Positions 1 to 4,408 of a stretch of 5,146 nt of DNA are shown piece after piece. A program made the translations under genes and the position numbers. Numbering within the stretch: position 1 is the stretch's first letter; each line of letters starts with the position of its first letter. The notes under the pieces are model-generated. The model ran no database searches. It saw only the letters and a list, made by a program, of their open reading frames with translations, and was not told the origin of the DNA. This DNA comes from Treponema sp. GTDB taxonomy: Bacteria > Spirochaetota > Spirochaetia > Treponematales > Breznakiellaceae. The stretch lies in assembly GCA_031283905.1 (NCBI GenBank), contig JAITAW010000202.1, positions 1 through 5,146 on the forward strand, in the 5' to 3' direction.

Positions 1-465
1 CGCGTAGCCGTAGTCGCTCGCCGCGTCCAGTTCCCGCGTTCCCGCCATGGGTCCAAGGTGGACGTGCAAAACGTGGGGGCCCCCCGGATAGCTCAGGGAC
101 GCGGCCGGCGTCCCGTCCGGCGCAGGCACCGGACTCGGATTGACCTTTTGCCGGAAGCCCAGCGCGGCCCAGTCCCCTTCGGTCAGGGGCGGCATCTTGA
201 AGTACCGGTCCCTGAAGAAGCGCATCCTGGCAATGAGGGCCGCGAAAGCGGCCTGGCACTCGACCGTGATGACATGGGTTCGTTCCGCCTCGTCCAAAGC
301 CTTCTGAAGCAGGTCCTCGGCGTTGGCGAACAGGGTACCCAGTTCCATGAATTGATCTTGGGGTATGCCCCAAGCCGTCAGCAGGGCCGCGGTTATGTAG
401 CTAAGCCACTTGCGGCACATGGCCAGGATCTCCGTCCGGGGTCTTGGCATCCAATCGTTACTCAT
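1..465 (-). CDS. Hypothetical protein, N-terminal 155 residues, truncated by left window edge
   Basis: The minus strand is open from an ATG at 465 to the window edge (155 codons, no stop), starting MSNDWMPRPRTEILAMCRKW. AAGGAG eight bases upstream supports this start. No signal peptide is visible. Residues 10-95 look largely helical (WLSYITAALLTAWGIP, then a stretch rich in A, L, E and R ending RFFRDRYFKMPPLTEGDW). A proline-rich linker follows at 108-120 (NPSPVPAPDGTP), then a beta-like part from about 123 (LSYPGGPHVLHVHLGP) ending DYGYA at the edge. From memory, this order of elements resembles hypothetical proteins of roughly 220-230 residues in termite-gut Treponema; I cannot verify that here, and no function is known to me. 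The region is clearly richer in G+C than the genes to the right (42 of the first 60 bases). The gene is probably real; its role is unknown. Confidence 0.82.
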   Translation of the reverse strand, partial: MSNDWMPRPRTEILAMCRKWLSYITAALLTAWGIPQDQFMELGTLFANAEDLLQKALDEAERTHVITVECQAAFAALIARMRFFRDRYFKMPPLTEGDWAALGFRQKVNPSPVPAPDGTPAASLSYPGGPHVLHVHLGPMAGTRELDAASDYGYA

Positions 466-473
466 AGTGTCTA

Positions 474-479
474 CTCCTT
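474..479 (-). promoter_or_regulatory. Ribosome binding site of the left-edge gene
   Basis: Read on the minus strand the sequence is AAGGAG followed by eight bases and ATG at 465. It is a near-ideal Shine-Dalgarno site and is the main evidence that the left-edge frame is translated from this ATG. Confidence 0.8.
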
Positions 480-498
480 GTAGTGTTGTTTATATCGA

Positions 499-514
499 AT
501 AGCCCGCAGGCTAT
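499..514 (-). promoter_or_regulatory. Short hairpin in the leader of the left-edge gene
   Basis: ATAGCC, a CGCA loop and GGCTAT form a perfect 6-bp stem. Read on the minus strand it lies 33 bases upstream of the ATG at 465 and 19 bases upstream of the AAGGAG site. There is no following T run on either strand, so it is not an intrinsic terminator. It could be a 5' UTR structure or part of a dispersed repeat. The role is inferred only. Confidence 0.45.
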
Positions 515-519
515 GCCGG

Positions 520-561
520 ATGGGTCAGGGGCCACGGCGCATGGGTCAGGGGCCACGGCGC
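520..561. repeat. Two perfect tandem copies of a 21-bp unit
   Basis: The unit beginning ATGGGTCAGGGGCC and ending ACGGCGC occurs at 520-540 and again, identically, at 541-561; a degenerate start of a third copy (ATGAGT) follows. As 21 is a multiple of three, a change in copy number would keep any overlapping frame open. It lies in the untranslated leader proposed for the left-edge gene. Identity of the two copies suggests recent duplication by slippage or recombination. Confidence 0.9.
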
Positions 562-592
562 ATGAGTTAAAAGCCGCTCCGCCGGATACGGA

Positions 593-623
593 CGGTACTA
601 TCCGGTGTAGCCGGATAGTACCG
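593..623. repeat. Perfect 13-bp inverted repeat (strong hairpin)
   Basis: CGGTACTATCCGG at 593-605, loop TGTAG, and its exact reverse complement CCGGATAGTACCG at 611-623. The stem would be very stable in RNA or single-stranded DNA. It is not followed by a T run on either strand (GTTAGGGGCG to the right), so an intrinsic terminator is unlikely. It resembles REP-type or small mobile palindromes; it could also protect or attenuate a minus-strand transcript. Confidence 0.8.
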
Positions 624-721
624 GTTAGGGGCGTTGTAACGGAGGCGTTATTCGCGCCAAATCCGGACGCCCTTTGCATTGAGACGCATGGTATGTATGG
701 GATGCCAATTACTAAAACTAA

Positions 722-750
722 ATTATAGTTCGGGGGGGGGGGGGGGTAAA
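722..750 (-). promoter_or_regulatory. Candidate minus-strand promoter with poly-C in its spacer
   Basis: On the minus strand there is TTTACC at 750-745 (four of six matches to TTGACA), a 17-bp spacer made mostly of the C run, then a perfect TATAAT at 727-722. Transcription would start near 715 and head towards the left-edge gene, giving a leader of about 250 bases that carries the inverted repeat, the tandem duplication and the small hairpin. Because the homopolymer fills the spacer, each gained or lost base would change the -35 to -10 distance. The same AT box could also serve a plus-strand -10 (TATAGT at 724-729). No other promoter nearer to 465 is as good. Confidence 0.5.
732..746. repeat. 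Homopolymer run of 15 G
   Basis: Fifteen consecutive G residues, bounded by C at 731 and T at 747. Runs this long are rare in bacterial DNA by chance and are prone to slipped-strand mispairing, so length is likely to vary between cells. It may also be a sequencing or assembly uncertainty, and the exact count should be treated with care. Confidence 0.9.
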
Positions 751-890
751 CCGTGCGCCCCGCAACGCATTACTGCGCTCGTACGAGGAATACGCGAGAA
801 GCAGACGGCACATACCGTTCATCACGCAGACGGCTTCGAAACACGATTTTGCCCTGTTCATGTGTAATACCATATCACGGAACTCCGTAC

Positions 891-919
891 TTGTCAACTC
901 ATCCGCGCCGTTTTTTTAT
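891..919 (+). promoter_or_regulatory. Weak candidate distal promoter for the HD-GYP gene
   Basis: TTGTCA at 891-896 (five of six to TTGACA), a 17-bp spacer and TTTTAT at 914-919 (four of six to TATAAT). If used it would give a leader of about 140 bases carrying the alternative stems at 961-1025. The -10 falls in a T-rich run, so the match may be fortuitous. Confidence 0.22.
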
Positions 920-960
920 CGTGCGGGACGCTTTATAAAAATCCGGAAACGGCAAGCGGG

Positions 961-1025
961 GCGGTATTGCGGGCGCGATTATACCGCGCCATGAACCTCC
1001 CCGTCCTGAAGGGCGGGACGGCGCG
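961..1025 (+). promoter_or_regulatory. Mutually exclusive stem-loops before the HD-GYP gene
   Basis: GCGGTAT at 961-967 pairs with ATACCGC at 981-987. CGCGCC at 985-990 can instead pair with GGCGCG at 972-977, or with GGCGCG at 1020-1025, in which case it encloses a third hairpin at 1000-1017 (CCCGTCC, loop TGAA, GGGCGGG, with one G-U pair). CCGTCC at 1001-1006 can also pair with GGACGG at 1016-1021. Such competing stems are typical of attenuators, but there is no T run for a terminator, and the GC-rich composition makes chance pairing easier. Confidence 0.3.
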
Positions 1026-1030
1026 TACCA

Positions 1031-1059
1031 TTGCCAATAAAGCGCAAATATGGCATACT
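1031..1059 (+). promoter_or_regulatory. Candidate proximal promoter giving a near-leaderless HD-GYP mRNA
   Basis: TTGCCA at 1031-1036 (five of six to TTGACA), exactly 17 bp, then CATACT at 1054-1059 (four of six to TATAAT). Transcription would begin around 1066, almost at the ATG at 1069. This fits the absence of any Shine-Dalgarno sequence before that ATG. It competes with the weaker distal candidate at 891-919. Confidence 0.35.
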
Positions 1060-1068
1060 TACATAATT

Positions 1069-3051
1069 ATGAAATATCTGAGGAATGTTTTGATCTTATG
1101 CGTATGTTGTTTGCTTGCGGGCGTCTTCGCCCTTGTTGTTATCCGTATATATGAAAGCAGCGAGGAATCGAGGGAGAAAAACAATGTATTCATCAACCTG
1201 AGAGATTTTCCTGTTTATATAAAAAAAGGATACACGAGCGCGGCTATGTGCGCTCAGGCCGATCTGAATTCCGGCGCGTGGATAAAAATACCGGCCCGGA
1301 AGGAAAACGCGCCGCTGTACGTTAAGGCGCTCTTTCCCAACGCCAAACGGACGTTCCTCTCCCCCTTTGCCGCAAAAGACGAGGCGTATACCTATGTCGT
1401 CAGTTTTCAGCTTGATACGCAGACCATGATGAAAATCACCAGCAACAAGCGGGAAATATCCGGCGTTTTTCTGGCAAGCATCGGCGACAACTGGGAAGTT
1501 TTCTTGAACGGAACCCTGCTTAAATCGGAATTGCACATCGGCAAGAACGGGAACATCGCGTCCCACCGCAGTTACCGGAAAGTGTATTTTCCGGTTGACA
1601 ATTCCCTTTTTCTTGCCGGAGAGAACCAGCTTACGTTCAGAATCGTAGGCAGCCCCGATGACATCAATACGGGCTTCACGTACATGACTCCCTACATAAT
1701 ACAGGACTACAACGAAATACCGAAAAACAACGATGCCTTGACCGTCGCCCTGTGCGCCGTTTACATCTTTATGGGCGCGTACCATTTGGCGCTGTTCATA
1801 ATACACAAAAAAGACGCGTACGTTCTCCCGTATTCCTTGTTCTCCACCCTGCTCGGCGTTTATTTTTTCGCGAGAACCACCGCGGTCTACGCATTCATTC
1901 CGAACTCGTCCGTTGTCCACCGGATTGAGACCGGCGCGTTGTACATGATAGTGCCGGTTTTTGCGGCTTTTTGTGAATTGCTTACAAAGCCTTTCGGTAC
2001 GCTGTCGCTTTTTGTTAAGATATACAGCATATTCAGCGTGATTCTGATCGTTACACAGGCGCTTTTCTCCCTACCGTTCCGCGACGATACGCTTTTAGTC
2101 TGGCAAATAACAGGATTAGCCGCAATGGGGCGTACTTTTTATTATCTTGTTTGTTTCTTTTCGGCCACCGTAAAAAAACAGCGGGCGTTGACCGCCATGA
2201 AGCTGCCGTTTAGAGCGTATATGCATATTCTAGCGCAGACGGATTTTGGCATCCTTTTCATCGGTTCCTCCGTACTACTGCTCACCGGTATTATCGACCT
2301 ATTGAACGCTATGGTCTTCCGCATTGACATCGTTACTTCCACGTACAGCTTCTTTTTGTTTACGATTGGCATCTCGTTTTTACTGGCGCGGAAATTCAGG
2401 TATCTGTACGAGCAGGTCGCCGATTTGCAGAGCGCTATTTTGAAAACCATGGCTGAACTGGTTGAGTACCGCGACACGGTTACCGGTAGCCATATTGAGC
2501 GTACCAAATTGCTGGTCGAAATTCTTACGAAAGCCATGCTGAAAGATCGCCGGTATTCCAGCATGATAAAAGATTGGGATATAGAACTGTTGGTTCAATC
2601 TTCCCAGCTTCATGACGTTGGAAAAATCGCTATCAGAGACAGCGTACTCAGAAAAAAATCGGCACTTACAGCCGAAGAATTTGAGGAAATGAAAAAACAT
2701 GCGTCTTTCGGCGTCAAGGTTATCGAGCAGATTGAAAATAGTGCGCCGGACAGCGATTTTTTGGAATACGCAAAGATATTTGCGGGCGCTCACCACGAAA
2801 ACTGGGACGGTTCCGGCTATCCCAACGGATTAAAAGCCGGGCAAATTCCACTTTCGGGAAGAATCATGGCGGTAGCCGATGTATATGACGCGCTCACCTC
2901 GGTGAGACCGTACAAGCGGGCGTTTTCACATGAGGAAGCGGTCAATACCATCAAAAAAGAGAGAAATCGTAAATTCGATCCCGATATTGTGGATATTTTT
3001 CTGTCGGTTCAGGAACAGTTCAGGGCGGTTTCCGAGTCCGGCCGGTTTTAA
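1069..3051 (+). CDS. Membrane sensor of 7TMR-DISM type with C-terminal HD-GYP domain (probable c-di-GMP phosphodiesterase)
   Basis: 660 residues from ATG 1069. The frame also runs up to a TTG at 967 and an ATG at 991, but the first membrane anchor (residues 5-27, after MKYLRN) begins just after 1069, and the upstream part is GC-rich and hairpin-forming. No start has a visible ribosome binding site. Residues 28-220 are extracytoplasmic with a beta-sandwich look (W142-E-V-F-L-N-G148). Residues 222-440 hold seven hydrophobic segments. A short coiled linker (YLYEQVADLQ) leads to the HD-GYP domain at about 455-650. Its metal ligands appear intact: H475, H515-D516 in LHDVGKIA, H544, H575-H576, D604, with G583-Y584-P585 and the HD-GYP motif IPLSGRIMAVADVYDALTS. 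HD-GYP proteins of this type hydrolyse cyclic-di-GMP at the inner face of the membrane. The extracytoplasmic ligand is unknown; DISM-type domains are proposed to bind small molecules or carbohydrates. There is no response-regulator receiver domain, so sensing is probably direct. Confidence 0.93.
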   Translation: MKYLRNVLILCVCCLLAGVFALVVIRIYESSEESREKNNVFINLRDFPVYIKKGYTSAAMCAQADLNSGAWIKIPARKENAPLYVKALFPNAKRTFLSPFAAKDEAYTYVVSFQLDTQTMMKITSNKREISGVFLASIGDNWEVFLNGTLLKSELHIGKNGNIASHRSYRKVYFPVDNSLFLAGENQLTFRIVGSPDDINTGFTYMTPYIIQDYNEIPKNNDALTVALCAVYIFMGAYHLALFIIHKKDAYVLPYSLFSTLLGVYFFARTTAVYAFIPNSSVVHRIETGALYMIVPVFAAFCELLTKPFGTLSLFVKIYSIFSVILIVTQALFSLPFRDDTLLVWQITGLAAMGRTFYYLVCFFSATVKKQRALTAMKLPFRAYMHILAQTDFGILFIGSSVLLLTGIIDLLNAMVFRIDIVTSTYSFFLFTIGISFLLARKFRYLYEQVADLQSAILKTMAELVEYRDTVTGSHIERTKLLVEILTKAMLKDRRYSSMIKDWDIELLVQSSQLHDVGKIAIRDSVLRKKSALTAEEFEEMKKHASFGVKVIEQIENSAPDSDFLEYAKIFAGAHHENWDGSGYPNGLKAGQIPLSGRIMAVADVYDALTSVRPYKRAFSHEEAVNTIKKERNRKFDPDIVDIFLSVQEQFRAVSESGRF

Positions 3052-3062
3052 GGAAAGCCGGC
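3041..3062 (+). terminator. Stem-loop at the convergent gene junction, overlapping the HD-GYP stop codon
   Basis: GCCGGTTTT at 3041-3049, loop AAGG, and AAAGCCGGC at 3054-3062 form a 9-bp stem with one G-U pair. It includes the TAA of the HD-GYP gene and ends two bases before the stop codon of the opposite gene. There is no downstream T run on either strand, so it is not a textbook intrinsic terminator; it may stabilise 3' ends or limit read-through between the convergent genes. On the minus-strand RNA the G-U pair becomes an A-C mismatch, so it should be weaker there. Confidence 0.4.
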
Positions 3063-3064
3063 GC

Positions 3065-4387
3065 TTATCTCCCTACCCCAATGTATTTGAGACCCGCTCT
3101 TTCAACCTCTTCCCTTTTATAAATGTTCCTCAAATCAAAAAAGTAAGGGAGAACAAGCAATTTCTTGATCTTGTTCAAATCAAGATTTCTGAATTGGTTC
3201 CACGGCGTAAGAATGGCGAGGGCGTCCGCTCCTCTGGCAACTTCATACTCACTGCCCGCAAACGTTGTCGAAGTCTTCATGCCGGCAAGCCGCCATTCCG
3301 CTTCCTTCATTGCGGCGGGGTCAAAAAGACGCAGTTTCGCGCCCGCTTCCACAAGCCGCTCACAGATAGCGATTGCGGGCGACTCCCGCATATCATCGGT
3401 GTTTTGTTTGAACGCCAATCCTAAAATGGCGATGGTTTTTCCGTGTAAATCACCCAGTTCAGCCTGTATCTTTTCCGCCATGCGGAGTTTCTGCCTTTCG
3501 TTGGCGCTCATTGCGGCTTCGACAAGCGACACCGGTTCGCCGTGTTCCCTGCCGATTTGCGCCAGCGCCCTCGTGTCTTTCGGAAAACAAGAACCGCCAT
3601 ACCCGGGACCCGGATGGAGAAATTTGGAGCCTATGCGTCCGTCCTTGCCCACAGCTTTGGCAACATCTTGTACATCGGCGCCTGTTTTTTCGCATAAATT
3701 CGCAATCTCGTTGATAAAAGTTATTTTCAGCGCCAGAAAAGCGTTGGAAGCGTATTTTATCATTTCTGCGGATTCAAGATTGGTTTCAATGTACGGCGTT
3801 TCGTTGAGATACAGCGGACGGTACACGTCCTTCATAAGGGAACGGGCTTTTTCGTCTTCTGTACCAATAACCACACGATCCGGGTGGGTGAAATCGTACA
3901 CTGCGGTCCCTTCGCGCAGGAATTCGGGGTTTGAAACCACTTCGAAGGGTATCGCCGCTCCCCGCCGCGCCAGTTCTTCCCGTATCCATCCGCGCACTTT
4001 GCGCCCGGTCCCGATTGGAACAGTGCTTTTGCCAACAATAACCGTCCACTTTTCGACAGCGCGTCCGATTTCCCGCGCGACTGCTTCCACGTACCGTAAA
4101 TCCGCGCTTCCATCGGTTGAGGACGGGGTACCGACCGCAATAAAAACCACTTCGCTCGCTTTTACCGCGCTGGAAAAGTCCGTGGTAAACGACAACCTCC
4201 CTTCATGGATGTTTCTTGCCACAATACCGTCAAGCCCGGGCTCAAAAATCGGTATAATCCCCTGCTTGAAAGCTTCAACTTTCTCACTGTCGCTGTCAAC
4301 GCAGACAACCGTGTTGCCGAAATCCGCAAGACACGCGCCCGATACGGAGCCAACGTACCCTGTTCCTATCATTGCAATAGTGACCAT
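3065..4387 (-). CDS. ugd: UDP-glucose 6-dehydrogenase
   Basis: 440 residues, the usual length for the family. It oxidises UDP-glucose to UDP-glucuronate in the cytoplasm with two NAD+, feeding capsule, exopolysaccharide or lipid-linked glycan synthesis. Visible landmarks in order: NAD-binding GTGYVG at 8-13 with the acidic D31 ending the second strand; VGTPSSTDGSAD at 85-96; GKSTVPIGTG at 119-128; NPEFLREGTA at 153-162; central helix with K211 and N215 in EMIKYASNAFLALK; catalytic C267 in PGYGGSCFPKDTRAL; C-terminal UDP-binding domain with GLAFKQNTDDMRESPA at 323-338 and FDLRN at 417-421. GGGAGG four bases before the ATG sets the start. It lies 21 bases after the ABC exporter gene and is probably co-transcribed with it. 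A related UDP-ManNAc dehydrogenase is the main alternative, but the GSCFPKD context and spacing favour UDP-glucose. It converges on the HD-GYP gene. Confidence 0.95.
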   Translation of the reverse strand: MVTIAMIGTGYVGSVSGACLADFGNTVVCVDSDSEKVEAFKQGIIPIFEPGLDGIVARNIHEGRLSFTTDFSSAVKASEVVFIAVGTPSSTDGSADLRYVEAVAREIGRAVEKWTVIVGKSTVPIGTGRKVRGWIREELARRGAAIPFEVVSNPEFLREGTAVYDFTHPDRVVIGTEDEKARSLMKDVYRPLYLNETPYIETNLESAEMIKYASNAFLALKITFINEIANLCEKTGADVQDVAKAVGKDGRIGSKFLHPGPGYGGSCFPKDTRALAQIGREHGEPVSLVEAAMSANERQKLRMAEKIQAELGDLHGKTIAILGLAFKQNTDDMRESPAIAICERLVEAGAKLRLFDPAAMKEAEWRLAGMKTSTTFAGSEYEVARGADALAILTPWNQFRNLDLNKIKKLLVLPYFFDLRNIYKREEVERAGLKYIGVGR

Positions 4388-4391
4388 TTTT

Positions 4392-4397
4392 CCTCCC
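4392..4397 (-). promoter_or_regulatory. Ribosome binding site of ugd
   Basis: On the minus strand GGGAGG is followed by AAAA and ATG at 4387. The spacing is slightly short but the match is strong. It lies wholly in the 21-base gap after the ABC exporter stop codon, which argues for one polycistronic message with independent initiation. Confidence 0.75.
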
Positions 4398-4408
4398 GCG
4401 CCGCAGAA

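Larger units (their letters stand above)
466..1068. other. 603-base non-coding, repeat-rich divergent intergenic region
   Basis: This stretch separates two divergently transcribed genes. It holds short open frames on both strands, but none has a ribosome binding site, a recognisable domain or a credible composition; several translate straight through perfect repeats and hairpins. What it does hold is a hairpin at 499-514, a 21-bp tandem duplication at 520-561, a 13-bp inverted repeat at 593-623, a 15-G run at 732-746 inside a candidate promoter, a 10-bp palindrome CTCGTACGAG at 778-787, two copies of GCAGACGGC at 801-809 and 826-834, and alternative stems at 961-1025. No tRNA, known riboswitch or transposase is visible. 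Confidence 0.7.

Noticed and set aside
58..483. Plus-strand open frame of 141 codons over the left-edge gene
   Set aside because: Antisense shadow of the GC-rich minus-strand gene, which has a strong ribosome binding site and a more protein-like translation.
483..728. Plus-strand frame of 81 codons in the intergenic region
   Set aside because: It reads through the tandem duplication and the 13-bp inverted repeat, starts with GTG without a ribosome binding site, and has no recognisable similarity.
901..920. T7 run at 911-917 as an intrinsic terminator
   Set aside because: No stable stem lies immediately upstream on the plus strand; the best pairing is only three or four bases.
679..938. Two overlapping short plus-strand frames (679-867 and 753-938)
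   Set aside because: The first crosses the 15-G run as polyglycine; both lack ribosome binding sites and domain signals.
750..1060. A c-di-GMP (GEMM) riboswitch before the HD-GYP gene
   Set aside because: Stretches such as ATCACGCAGACGG look faintly similar, but the conserved core and tetraloop-receptor arrangement could not be found by eye.
967..1068. Upstream extension of the HD-GYP protein by 34 residues from TTG 967 or by 26 from ATG 991
   Set aside because: No ribosome binding site, GC-rich hairpin-forming DNA, and it would place a charged, structureless leader before an anchor that begins naturally at MKYLRN.
1096..1920. Minus-strand open frame of 274 codons antisense to the HD-GYP gene
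   Set aside because: Shadow of the sensor gene; composition rich in R, V and G, no recognisable motif and no start signals.
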